A stretch of 64,000 bases of DNA from Aphrophora alni. Its lineage: Eukaryota > Arthropoda > Insecta > Hemiptera > Aphrophoridae. The notes beneath the pieces were generated by a model. That model was not told the origin of the DNA, did not search any database, and saw nothing but the letters and a program-made list of their open reading frames with translations. Made by a program: the position numbers and the translations under genes. Numbering within the stretch: position 1 is the stretch's first letter; every line of letters begins with the position of its first letter. The stretch spans positions 15,718,098 through 15,782,097 of the forward strand of contig OY740772.1 of the NCBI GenBank assembly GCA_963513935.1. The letters run 5' to 3'. Shown here one piece after another: positions 1 to 13,400 of the stretch.

Positions 1-467
1 TGTTGGTGGAAAATGAGGATAAACTAAACCTGCGTGGAAGAATAACAATTCTGCTTCGGGAATAATTGACAGAAAATAAATCTTCATTAAAATTCTATTT
101 CAATTTATTATTATTTACACTTATAGCATTGTAAAGCAAGTTTAGGCTCTAAAAACTTTAAAAATATCTTGTAAAATATTGTTTTAATTTTATTAAATGT
201 GTACTGATCACACCAGTTGAAATGGTTTGTAGAGATATTAATATGAGAAATCGTAATACCTCCTGCTCCATTTCCTCTTTTAATACAGTCAATCAAAACA
301 ATTGCTACTTATAATGTATTTTATAGACATAACTAAAGTTTTTTACTATCTATGTTTGTGTCAATATTGATTTTTAGAGATAAATATCGAGAGTTTTTCA
401 GCTTAATATTCTGCACAAAAAGTTTAATGACAACTAATAATATTATTACTTCCTCACATAAAAGTAA

Positions 468-935
468 TATAGAGAAAGTAAAGTAATGGTCAATTTATCC
501 GTTGATATTTTTGTATGTAGAAATATCCATTTTGAGATTCCCCAAGGTCATTAAAGTGGTTTTGCAATGTTATCTCTCTGTAAGCCCAAATGAGAGATGT
601 GGCCATATTTTCATCATATCGAGACATTTTTTCGATAATTCAAAATTTGGGGGTTGCTGCAAATTGAAATTATTAGTTTCTCAAAATCTGCTCCAACAAT
701 TTTGATAGAATATTTATAGAATGTAACAAAAAATATATATTGTGTAAAATTGCAGATAAAAGAAAAACAAACATGAAATTTTACCCGTTATTAAAAAATC
801 GAATACGATCAAATATAAACTTTATACTCTATTTAAATTAACAAAATATCATTCATGGACCTGATAGAAAAATCATAATTTCTCAAAATCAGCTCTACCG
901 ATTATGTTCAAATTTTAGGTTAAATATGAGGATTG
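468..935 (+). repeat. Dispersed repeat family A, 5' part
   Basis: The copy opens with a variant of TATAGAGAAAGTTATGTGATGG, then the shared blocks 'atccattttgag', 'aagtggttttgc' and 'tctcaaaatcagctc'. The same ordered blocks occur at 29375 and 63414-64000 on this strand and at 47590-48300 and 56375-57036 on the other strand. No coding capacity or terminal inverted repeat is visible. The family is unclassified. Confidence 0.6.
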
Positions 936-2422
936 ATTTCCCAGACAACAATCAATCAGTACAACAAATCAAGCAAGTAAAACAAAAATGATTCTATAGG
1001 GGTACCGCTTAGAAAAGAATCTTGCGCAGGTAGAACTGTGGTGGGAGAGGGAGAGCCTGAGTTAGGCCAGAAATACCCGCCCGCTGCTCCATTGCGTAGG
1101 GCTTGATATTTTCCAGCGGCTAATCCCCACCACCACTCCAATCCCCTTCCCACCAAGCGTGCACGAGCCACTCTCGGGATGATATTTCTGCGCAGGTTTC
1201 TTTCTGTCTGGTTTGCCTATAGATCACGGTTTTTGAAAAGTGGAATACGATCCAATAAAAAATAATATTATTTTTCATTTTTTTAATGTAAAATTTAAGA
1301 AAAGTTGACAAGTAGCCTTCTTTATCAATCTATCTCTGGGCAAAAAAATGAAATAAAGAAACGACAAATTTGTTTTGTTAGGTATAAGTAGAAAAGCGAC
1401 ATTTTCGGGAGATATAGTGATGAATATTATTTTTAATTTTGTGGATGTCCAGACAACACCATTGAATGTGCCTTGCCCCTTATGTATCACTGCTTCACTT
1501 TTTGTTGGTGATTGGGTAATTAACTTATTTGTTTTTTGCCTGTCCTTTTCACAATAGTAATAGCCTTCCCAACCAATCTAAGACAAACTAGGTGTTAATC
1601 CCATAAAGCTTCTGTTTATATAGTTTTATTTTCTTCAACTCTGGCTTTGCTTTATTGTATAAACGCCCTACGCCCTTAGAACAGCTTTATACAAAATCAC
1701 AGAATGATTTTATAATTGTTTTTATTTTCATCTAGAATTAAGCAATAAACGTTTTAAGTCTTGCTTTTGTGATTCCTATAAAATATTTAACTGTAATATT
1801 TATAAAATGTCTTACAGCTTCCATGTTGTTTATATATTATTTTTAGATTCTTCATTAAACTATGCTAGACAGGTTATAATATGAAAAAATGAATTTTTAA
1901 ATATTTTACAATTAGTTCTTATTATTTTTCAAATTTAACCAAATTGAATATTCATAAAATACTTATATTTTTTACTAAACCACCAAAGTGTTAGGAATTA
2001 GTTTCAGGTTATTCAAGTTATTTATTTCAAAATAATATAAGTTATAGTTTGGTGAATATAAGTTTGTTTTTTTTAATGTAAATTGATTTTTAAATTCAGT
2101 GTGTCTATAAAAGAACTCCAGGCTTTCTAAAATAATTTAAATGATGACAAATTAAAAGTAATGACATAGTTTCACTGTGGGAGTAAGCATGGTTAGTGGT
2201 GACAAATGGAAGGTTTAGGAGAGGAACCGTAGGTCACCCAGTGTGATCTCTATTTATCTTCTCTAAAAGATTATAGATTATAGTCAACTTATAGATTTAT
2301 AAGGGTCAGACTGTCTACCAGTCTACCATTCAGAGGGCTTATTTATAGATATCAAAGTTATCCCCTTTCCTTCTAGAGATCAGATAAGTGTTGTAGTGTG
2401 ATATGTTGAGAGTAGTAGGTTG

Positions 2423-2617
2423 AATTGTGTAGGCGTAAAGCCGGTAGTAGAGGCTAGTTATATAGGCGTAAAGCCTGTAATGGAGGCTAGTTGTGTAGGT
2501 GTAAAGTGTATATTAGGAGCTAATTATATATACATAAAGCCTCTAGTGGGGCTTAATTATGTGGGCGTAAAGCCTGTAATAGGGATTAATTGTATATACG
2601 TAAAGCCTGTAGAGGCG
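2423..2617 (+). repeat. 33-bp minisatellite, about six units
   Basis: Six tandem units of 33 bp (the last about 30 bp) begin at 2423, 2456, 2489, 2522, 2555 and 2588, each built around GGCGTAAAGCC. Because 33 is a multiple of three, the array stays open and reads as an 11-residue repeat of the type GVKPVxxxxxx, inside an open frame of 111 codons running to 2755. That frame has only a TTG at its start, no ATG before the array and no coding context, so I treat it as a minisatellite and not a gene. Confidence 0.75.
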
Positions 2618-4236
2618 TGTATGCAAGAGCACTTGAAGAGTTCATTATTTGTGTTTGTCTTTATAATCTTTAGACCTGAGGGTCATAAACAAAGGTGTGA
2701 AATCTATTGCGTATGTGATGGAAAGATTGCAAGCCAGTCAGAGGGGTGGGTTTGAGTTTAGCTAAGATTGGGTACTTGAATCGCAGTAGAAAGTTACTGG
2801 TGAAATGTTAAGAAGTGTGCTTGAATTTTTTGGACAGCATGTTCTGATTCTGTCAACGTTCTCGTTCTGAAAGAACAGGCTCTCTAGACACTACCATTTC
2901 AAACCACTGGTGAATAGCTACTTAAAAGCAAAATATTCACATAGAAAGTTTTGTTTATCAGTAACAAGCGACTTTATAGTCCGTTTGAAAATATATACAC
3001 AGCATCACCGTATTCACTGAGGAGCCACTATGCAGAAATACGACCTGCAAGAGGAACCTTCAAAGCATGTGATCTTTAAATGTGAATGTTTTGATCAAGT
3101 CGTTGATAAAATGACAGACAATTCTTTAAGACAAGCTTGTTAGTATGACTCTAAGGCTTCTGGGTGATGTCGAAATATAATCATCATGTCTTACTTGGGA
3201 GCACAGTAAGCACTTATGGTTGATGTACTAAAGGCTGTCTAGAATAAGAACAACAACCGACTTAAACTTTTCAATTAACCGAATTAAAGACTATTTTCCT
3301 CTGCAGCATTGCCATCATACTTGAAACTCCCAACCCAAGCAGATTCTCACTTAGATCGTACAGGAGTACCAACTGTTGGTGGATAAATTTAAAAATCACG
3401 TCTTCAAAACTTAAAGTTATTACCTATTGTGATATCTATTCATTTAACTTGTATTTTATTGTTGTCATTTTTCAATTTCTTTTGAAACTCCAGAGTTCCT
3501 TTATAGAAAATATTTTTGAACAATAATTGCAAAAATAGTGTATTTATAAATGTTGAAACTATTTTTATTTCATTTTTTTAAACCTATAAATTGTGTTTTT
3601 TTATACTTATTACAATTGTACATAAAAGTTAAATATAGTTAACAAAATATATTTCACATATAATAAAAACGTATAAGACAAACTAATAGTTCCAGGAAAA
3701 AAATAAGCAGTTTAGTGTATTAATCATTGTTATTACTTTTTGGGGGTTTTTTATCGATAAGAGATAAATGTAGAATAAATATCAACTTTATGTACGTTTT
3801 ATTTTGTATTAAAAAAGATATAATAATTATTATATCAATCCTGTAGAAGCTTGTTTGTTTAGTTTTGGATTCAATATTTTTTTAATGAATTCATAATTAC
3901 TGAAACGTACTAAAAATGATATTATGGAAATCGATTTGAACAAGAATGTTGTTTTTTGTTTAAAATAATGCTTCTCGTGTCCTGCATTTGTGTGTATGCA
4001 TTGCATGAAATACTGCACTGTACTTCTTAATAATTTTCCATGTATATTTTACTTTATCTTTTAAAGTAAGTGTGTATAAAAGTTACTATTTGTTTAAACG
4101 TAGCAGTGTATTTAGTTGCATTTTTTAAATTATAATTTTATTTTGGTTGTGGTATTTTGATTTTATTTTTGAGTTTTTTCCCTTGATCCTATCCCTGGCT
4201 CTCTATTACCCTTATCCTAAACCTTAAACCTAACAG

Positions 4237-4436
4237 GGATGCTTAAGCGAAGAAGCAAAAGAGGTGTACAACAGTCTTATAGAACAACCAGCCCAGACGT
4301 CATTGACATCAACAGTTGCTATGGAAACAAATCCACTCAAGATGTTAAAGTCTGTTCCGTTCGTTCGTCCACGAGTTAGAGGTAATAAGCACTCTGCGAC
4401 TTTGCCTCATCCGTCTGGTCGGACTGGAAATACAGG
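4237..4436 (+). CDS. Ack: Ack exon (first readable in window)
   Basis: The acceptor follows CCTAACAG and the donor is GG|GTAAGTT. The exon reads in phase 0 (GCLSEEAKEVYNSLIEQ...) and ends with two bases of a split Gly codon completed by the next exon. Stops close the frame just upstream (TAA at 4231), so the exon cannot extend left. The alternative frame from the ATG at 4239 is also open for about 47 codons but leads to a stop before the donor. Confidence 0.8.
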
Positions 4437-7400
4437 GTAAGTTAATAGAAATATTTGTTAATTATATTGCAAATGTTGTAGAAATATAACAGAATAGTAG
4501 AAAAAATCACATAGATATTTTGATTTTAATGTGAAATTAACGGAAAATATATTCATAAAATGTCTAAAAGTGAAACAAAAATTAGATTTTGGGATCTTTA
4601 TTTTCTGATTCACTCTTATTTTTTCCTTTTTTCAAGGATATCAATTTTGTCCCATATAGGTAGTGGAGACAAGATACTGATCTTTGTTCACTATTGTATC
4701 CTGGAATGTTATTTTTCATGACATTTCCATTAGTACAGAAAAAAAGGAAAAAGAATTTTTTTTTCCTTTTCAACTTTCATTATATTACAACTATAGTATA
4801 TAACACCCTTTTTATAATCTAAGATAACCATTATGTTTATTTTTTTAATCTGAAACTAAAAGTATAGAGGGTGATACACTAGATTTACCTTCCATCTACC
4901 ATTTTGTTTTTTAAAAAATCTTGAAATAGATAAGATATTAAGTTCAGATTTGTTACAGACATTTTGTATGTTGTGGTTTACAAGTGTACAAAAACAAATA
5001 GTTTATTTTGTATATTTTCAAAACTGTTAACTTAAAAAAAAATACAAGAGACAAAATGAAAACATCCACTTTTAACAACAAACAAAATGATTTTTAAGTC
5101 TAAGGATAACAAAGTTATCAACAATGAATTTAATTTCTTGGTAAGGATAATATTATTTTGTCTTATTGCAGCAATATTTTGTTTGGTTTAACATTTTCAA
5201 ATTTTTGGATCTTTACTTTAATGATTAATTTATTCGAAGGTCAAAAATAAAAAGATTCGGAGATAAAATTATCAGAATACGAAAAAGTTTTATTTTTAGG
5301 CTAATCTTGGGTGTTATAGACAATTACCGTGATATTAAATGTGCAACGAATTGGTTACTTTTGGGGACGGTATGGTAACATTGAGGCGGGGGTGTATTTT
5401 TGGCAATAATTGTCAAACTTGGGTGGATTTGGTAAGCGTGGGCCATTAAATTAATTAGCCATTATTGCAATAAACACTCCAGGTCACTGATACACTAAAC
5501 CAGCTTATAATGAGTTTAAACAATTAATTATTATATCTAATATGCTAATCTAGTGGTTACTTTCATATTAACAATTTGATAAGGGGAAACGTTGTCTGGC
5601 TCAAAGATAGTGTAACTGATAGTGTAACATAACTATCTCTGATACAATTACGGTTAAATTCGCGAGCACTTTATTATCCATATTCCTGGGGTCTTTAGGC
5701 CCATCTAAATGGTCTTAACTGACCATTGTTCAGGTGAATATGGATGTCAAAACTTTAAAGGATTACCGATAAATAACTGTGACTGTTCGGTTTCACTGCC
5801 GCAAATGATGCACCAATGTCAATTTCCTAGCATTTCCAAAGACAGTTTTATCCTGTGTTAATATATATTGTTTCGTTAAAACAAATTATTCTAAGGTTTC
5901 TCAAATGTCAAAACTAACATGGATACTTAACAAGACAAAACAATTTATTCAATTACTCTATTCATAAGACAGCAATGTTTTGAGAACCCACCAAATTAAA
6001 GATGTATTGAAATGTACAACTAAATTCCAAGTCATCTAAAGTGGATTGAAAATCCAAACAGATTCAAGAAAATATTGATTGTTGCTCTTTTAATAACTGT
6101 TTTTATTCAATTGATGAACTTATACTGCTGAAATAGTTATATTACCCCGGACAGATTGTAATTATGATTTTCTGTTTTAAATTTCAATATGTAGTTTTCA
6201 ATTCTTACTTATGTTTTGAGATATGATGTAGTTTTGTATTTTAGTGTTTAGTTGTGAGTTCGTACTAAGTTTCTTTTGAAACTGTATGAATTTAACTATT
6301 GACATGCCATCTGGCATTGGATTAGTCCTGAATATGCTGTTAAGTGGTAAATAAATAAATAGAAAAAAAGAAAAAATACCATTTTGTTTGCCGTTTAAAA
6401 AGGAAAATATTTTGTCTCTTGTAAATATTTTAAACTGCTGACGTTTTGAAAATACACAAAATAGAGTCTTTATTTTTTATACGCTTTTAAAATGTAACAT
6501 ACCAAATCTGAAATGAAATTTTTCAAGTTATTTTAAAATACAACCATTTTTATTTTGAAAAGTAATAACGTTAGTATATTTATTTAATTTGAAACAAACA
6601 AAAAACAGGTATTTTCGGAAAATACCTAAAATATTCAAAACACTATTGTCAGATTCTTGTTGCTTAAAAAATGTCAAATTTTATTTTTAAAAACTTGTTG
6701 TAATAAGCTTTCACTTGATATGAGACCCTTCAGTTATTGGGGCTATGTTATTGCTCAAATAGAGATCGCAGCACCGGTCAGTTACCGTCTGATCGTGCTT
6801 GTGCGTGAAGGAGATCATTGGAATTTCTCAATAATATATTCGAACTCTATGACTTGCCGAAATTCCTAATGGTTTTTTTTAAACTGATAACGGAAAAGAA
6901 TCAAAATTGATTTTCTCTTGTTGTTTAAATATGAAAATCTCGTGTTTATGGCACAAATGAATAAGTTTAATTTACATTAGACTAGATAGAAAAATATTAT
7001 ATTTTAGGAATAATTTCATGGAAAAGAAAACTTAACCTTACACAATATTGATCAAATACGGCTTACGCTGATGATGGCTCTTACGTTTTGTCTCTTATTG
7101 TTATATATAAATTTTATTTTTAAGACGGAGTCTGTAATCATTTTACATGTTGATTAACAACTACTGAAATGACATTTTTATTAACAATTAGTTTTAGATT
7201 GTTTTTATTTAGTTTTAGGTATGGGTGTGTGAGAAGGTTTGTGCAGTATTTTGCACTATTTATTGCGAGTTGAAGAGAAGGAGAGCGTTATGAATATGTT
7301 GTAAAAAAAATAATAAATCAGACTGTTACTCTGTTAATTTACTAAATCCATTGTTTAATGTTCCATACATTAACTAAAAAAATTAATTTTGTATGCATAA

Positions 7401-10400
7401 TAATAATTATGAATCATTGCTCTATCCATTTGCATTCATTTTTTTATCCTGTAGTAAAAACAAAGAGGGATGATAAGAGGTATGCACTTGAAGTAATCCC
7501 AAAAACTTCTTTTGTCCTCTGATTCCATAACTACTTATGTTTATTTGTCTTTATTCGTGCTTATAAAGTAAATTATGTTCAGTGGTTATTAAATCTTGTT
7601 AAATCATTACTGAAATTTAAAATTCAAAACTAAGTACTTTTATGATATTTCCATGGTAATGAATTTTTTGTAAATTATTTGTTCATAGTGACTTCAAGAA
7701 GTAAGTGCATATTTATACAAAATGAAATTTAACTCTTCTCAAGCGACAACAAATGTTTATTTATTGACTCGGGTTATAAAATGATTTCCTAATACAACTT
7801 ATATTTTATTCCTTAAATTTATTGAAAGAGAATTTTCTAAAATGGTGCAAAAACATTGCATAAACTTTCCTATTCGCCCGTCATCAAAACCAAATAAAGC
7901 TTAAAATTTCATGTCGGTAGTACAGGTAGTTGTAAATCAAAATTTAAAAATGAACCATGGACACCATCTGAAAAAAAAAAATTAAATGAGGACATAAACT
8001 TCATTTTCTTGTGTCAGTTATATCACTTTTAAAGATGGCGGTCAAGGTTCATTTATGTTTTTTGCCAATTATTCCTAACCCATAATGTGAAGATTAGATT
8101 TTAATCAAATACATTTTAGACTGAGGGTATTTATGGTACAAGTGAACCAAGTTTATGCCTTTTTTTAAGAATATATAAATGTTTTTACAAAGACTGCGAC
8201 CATGGTTCATATGATTGACAACTACAGTAACTGAAATGATGATTAATTTTAATTTAGTTTTGAGGATGGGTGAGGGAGAAAGTATGTACAATATTTACAC
8301 ACCATTTATTAATTACAGATTTTAACTATAATTTACAGAAAAATAAATAACACTTTAAAATATTTGTTTATAAAAAATATCAAATTACAAAATGGGGAAA
8401 AACTAGCTTAGTATAATATGCAGTGGACAGTATGTGATTTACCTTCGTAATCATTGTGCAATAGCAGCCAATTGATGGATAAGATTCTACTGTACCATGG
8501 ATATTAAAATTATAAAATTGGATTTATAAGTATTAAATTGAAACATAATATATCAACTTAGAACTAATGTGTTTGTTTAAATATTCACAGATGTACAAAC
8601 ACAAACACACTTCCTCTTCCTTGCTCAACAAATTCAGAACCACCAGCTTCTCCAACAGAACACAATGATCAAGAGTTTGAAGATGATTCAATCACAAGTA
8701 AGGATATTCCTAGCTTTACTTTCCTTCGTGTAGTAATACTATCTTGTAAATGTAAAGATTATATTTTTATTTTTTCAAAACTGTTTTAACCCTTCGTACG
8801 CTACCATGAAAAGAGTAAAAAATCACTCTAGCGCTTAGTTAGGCAAAAAAATATTATTTGTTAAAGTTTTATTTATTTTTTTAGTTCTATAGGTTTGTTA
8901 CCCCTGAAAAACAAATATGATTAAATTCAAAATGTACGGTACTATAAAAATAGTATAAATTGATAGTGAGTATCAACTGTTCAGTGTTCACTACCAGCCA
9001 GCGAAAATATCCGCCTCCAGCGTACAAAGGGCAACTGAATGCGCGCACACGACAAAACAAAGGCTTCTCTTGTTTGTCAACAGCTGTGATACGTCATACA
9101 GCCAACAACACGTCATCTGACTACTCAAGGAACATTTTCACGCATTCTATCGGTGTTTTGGTGAACTAAAATAAATAAAAACCTTCCTAACGGCCAAGAG
9201 CGGAATATTCCGCTTAAAAACCCGTAGGGTTAATACGTGTGGCGGAATATTCCGCTTATCGCTACGAAGGGTTAACAATCTTGATAAATACTTGAGCGGC
9301 TCAGAATGAACTAATATGTAGTTTTAAACATTTTATTTTTACAAATTGACATTTATATTTTGACCATCACATAACTTTCTATATTTGTGGGAAAGTAAAA
9401 ATCATTAAAGGAACCATTTTATGAAACTGTTAAAAATGGTAGAAAATCACCTGATCTTTTTTGCCAGTAACTTACGCTAAACAGCCTTTCTTAAAAGGGT
9501 TGACCTATAATAATACTATGTAATATGGAAAACCACATGCTCTGCTATAATTACAAAAAGGGAATTTATTACCACGAACAGTTTCAATGTGTACAGGTCA
9601 TTAACATGTGAATTTTTATGGACTAAAAGTATGTGTTTTTTTTATCTTATAATGTTTAATTACCTGACAGTTAAAACTTTAAATTTCAAAATAATTGTAA
9701 TACATACGAGAAGCGTTAAAATATAAACAAGAATTGAAAAACAGTGTTTCATGCCAAAGTCTAAATGAGCAACATCCAAGCTCATGGAAAACCAAATGGG
9801 AAAATCATGAAAACTTTCTTTTTGGATTCACAAGGAATTCTTCACCTTGATTTTCTCACAGATCCATCTATTCTACGATTTTAAAAGAGAAATTTAAGTA
9901 GTCAATTCATTCCAAGAATTGCCCAGCATTCAGTTTGTTTCCTTCAGGACAATGCTCGCTCTCCACTGTTGCTTTGAAGATGGAAATGTTACAGAAACTC
10001 AAGTGGAGTGTCATACCTCATCCTCCATAAAGTTCAAACTTAGCACAAGACTTTCACATCTTTGGTCCACTTATAAGAATTTTTATGAGGAAAGAAGTTG
10101 AACTTTAATGAGAAGATTTTAAAACTGTGCAATACTGGGTCAACACGCAGTGACAAGACTTCTAGAATTAACCCTGAAACTGGCCATTAGAAATTCCTAC
10201 AGTGGCTGGCCGATTTTGCTCATTTTTTAATAATTTTTTAGAAAGTTTTAGAGTAGTTATAAGTTGACATTTGACTACTGGATAATGAAGATAAACTTAT
10301 ATGTTATAAATTACCAATAATAATTAGATATTTTAACTGTTAAACATATATTTGATTCAACACAAAATCAAAATAAAGATATCACCATATTCAGCATTGA

Positions 10401-13400
10401 AATGGCTAAACCCTTTATATTATGTTCTAAATATTTTGTGAATTAAATGGTTTACAGGATATTTGATATCAAATATTTCTAATGAATGCCATTTTTAAAC
10501 AGTTAAGACTTTGTGGTTCACTGCAAACTAATAGTGTAAACATTCCGTAAAATTTTATATTCCAATCCATTCTTTTTTGGAAAAAAACAAAAAACAATCA
10601 AATATGAAAACAAGCATTTTTGGACATATATTTATTATATTTTTTTCTCTTATTTTAAATGTCATCTCCCAAAGTGTGGCAGACATATTGTGAAACACCC
10701 TGTATACTCTCATTAAAACCTATATTCCTCAATAACTTTTTAGTATTTGTATGGTTCTCTGTGAAAAATAACATGGAAGAAGCTTATGAATATTACACAC
10801 CTCAACGTAATGGACTGTATCAGTGACTTTGAGACACAACCCCACACACACACATTTTGACTAAGTGTAAACGGATTGTGTTTTCCATAAACATATACTG
10901 AGTAGAAAAATGTGTATTTATTGTTTGTGATTAATGGAAAATGTGAACGTTTAAACAAAGTCAAAGGACATTTTGAAATAAATATGGAGAAGGAATTCTA
11001 CCAAACAGAAGTGATTAGTAGCGTTTCTGATCCAGCCTTGAACTGTTGTCTTAATATCCTTCCAACGGATCTGACAGTAGCAAGAAAAAGTGCATATCTT
11101 CTACAATGTGACATGGGAAGTGTATACAAGGATTATCCAGAATGATATATTGGGTTGAGAGGCTGTATATTGGAAATGATATCTGACCTTATGAAGGTTC
11201 AGTATTCCTTCTCAAAACCATTGACAGTGGTAATACGTGATTGGAAGGAATGGTTAGAGGAAAGGAAACCCTTACCTATGCATGAGCTGGAGTGGTTCAA
11301 CAGGAACATGTCCTGCCGATAGGAATAATCAGAAATTACAGCCTTAATGGAATGTTTCATAATATCCTACCTGGGCTAAATATTATTATATCAGTTTCAA
11401 TCAATATAAATTGTGACAAGTTACATTGTATTCACATTACCAATGAAATAACATAATAATGTTTAAAACAATGCTATTTTCATTAGTTAAAATATTTCTG
11501 AGCCTGGTTATAAAAATTGTTGTCTAACCTCCTCGCTTTTCTCCGCACTGGATTAAATTTGAGTTTAATCAACTTAGCTTTCTGCCAGAATCCATGGGAG
11601 TAGAGGAAATACTGAAGGTTGAAATACCGAATGTGTTTTTCGAACCTATGGAAATCGAAGAAACGAGTCAAATGGTATCCGATAATTTTTATAATCAACC
11701 TTCTTTTCAGCAATCTTCATCAATCTTACTTGAACTGATGAAAGTTGACGGTGAGCCTATGGAGGTTCATAATAAGCCTACGGAGGTTGATTATGAGCCT
11801 ATGGAGGTTGATGGTTAACCAACATTGGTTCTACTTTGCCTTGGTTCTACCTGAGTGAGGATTTGCATCGGTGAATTAGCAATACATTCAGATCATCCAA
11901 GTGTGTTTTAAAATTAAAGTATGTCTTTCTACATTGTGGTTAATATTCTTTGCAGAATGACTACTTGCATAATGTTTTGCTTCTACACTGCTAAGGGTTT
12001 CCGATCAGACTTACAGTTGAAGCCGAATTCTCGTACATTGATTTTATTGATTTCAATATAATGAAAGGCATGGCTTTGTGGTAGTAATGTAAATAGATGA
12101 CTTGGGTCTTTATTCAGAGACATTGCTTAACCTTAGAACAGACCATTAGACATTCCTAAAGTGGCAAGCCTTTTTTGCTCTTTTTTTAAATTCATAAAAA
12201 AATAGTAATATTATCCAAAACCCAACTTGTTATATATCATTTTTCTCAGAAAGGTGTATAGAATTTATCTATGAAATGAAAAATACATTTGGAAGTACAA
12301 ATTTGGAGTTGGTATGTCAGGAATCAAAAAATGTGCAATAACCAAAGCCAAAATATCACAAAAACATATATATATTATTCACAAATATTTTTGTACATTT
12401 TATCAAGATATACAAAAATTTGTGAAGTAGTTGTGAATTAAAGTTTGTAAAAAAAAATCAATTTCAAAAATGTATTTGAAAAAAAAAATAATTTATGAAA
12501 AAAGTAAAAAATAGCTTGAGTTAGGCCTATTTTGAAAAATTCACCATATATAATTATTTAATTCAAAACCAAACTTGTTATATACCATTATTTACAGAAA
12601 ATTACATAGAATTGAACTGTGAATTTATACATTTTTTTAGTATATTTTAGTCATATGTTTTAGAATAAGAAAAATTGTCTTTTCACAAAAATTCAAACAA
12701 AAAAAAATCACCAACAAATTTCTATAAAATTGTAATTTTGTTTAGACGATTCAAACACTTATATAATAATTGTAGAATATAGTTGTGAAGATAAATCCGT
12801 ATCAACAAAACATAATAATATAAATCACTATTAATTATTAAAAATTAAATAAATTCACAAAAGATAACCTAAAACACAATTAACTTGCCTCTACACCAGC
12901 ATTTCTAGTGTACAAAATCCCTATCTCGGACAATGACAAAATTAACAAGATTCTGTCTGGGAAGCCCGACTTTGAAGCCACAGTATAAACAAAATATTAA
13001 CATCAAAGAGATGTCCAATATAACAAACAACAGTTCTATAATTCATCTTTTTAACTATATATAAATTTTCAGAAAAATCAAAATATTACTAATCGATATT
13101 TTGCATTAAGTGCGATTGTCACAAAAGGCATTGGCTTGGTTCATTTTGACACGACATTTTAAAATGTCTGTATCTCACTAACTATGAGAGCGATGATTAT
13201 TTGGAAGGCACCATTCAGAAGAAAAAGAAAATAGTATAAAATAGAGTATCTTTGTAGTTTGACAGAACTGTAGACTTGTGACAAATAGACAAATATGACA
13301 TAATTTTGTCTTCTGCTTCGACAACCATTGTCGTGTTTATCGCTAGCAATTTAGAAATTTATTAAATTATTTTTATTATGTTTTATGAACTTTTGGTTAT

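Larger units (their letters stand above)
1..4236. other. Non-coding sequence upstream of the first readable Ack exon (presumed Ack intron)
   Basis: No coding exon could be supported here. Because the first recognisable Ack exon at 4237 opens behind a splice acceptor rather than a start codon, this stretch is most simply an intron of that gene. It contains a partial copy of dispersed repeat family A (about 468-935), a G+C-richer patch at about 1010-1240 with no recognisable content, a 33-bp minisatellite (2423-2617), and otherwise AT-rich DNA. Short open frames here have no family resemblance I can see. Confidence 0.6.
4437..8590 (+). other. Ack intron, 4.2 kb
   Basis: No exon is visible. It holds two inverted copies of an AT-rich repeat (about 4900-5095 reversed, 6378-6480 forward, both with CATTTTGTTTG, TTTTGTCTCTTGTA and TTTTGAAAATAYACAAAATA), a stretch at 6120-6370 resembling the 3' tail of a LINE, and copies of family A at about 7020-7260 and in inverted pair at 7843-8320. 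Confidence 0.6.

Noticed and set aside
1010..1240. G+C-rich patch as a promoter or exon
   Set aside because: Frames on both strands are short, low-complexity and without family resemblance; no splice sites support an exon and there is no gene start nearby.
4239..4380. Alternative frame MLKRRSKRGVQQ... overlapping the first Ack exon
   Set aside because: It stops inside the exon and does not continue across any junction; the phase-0 frame joins in register to five more exons.
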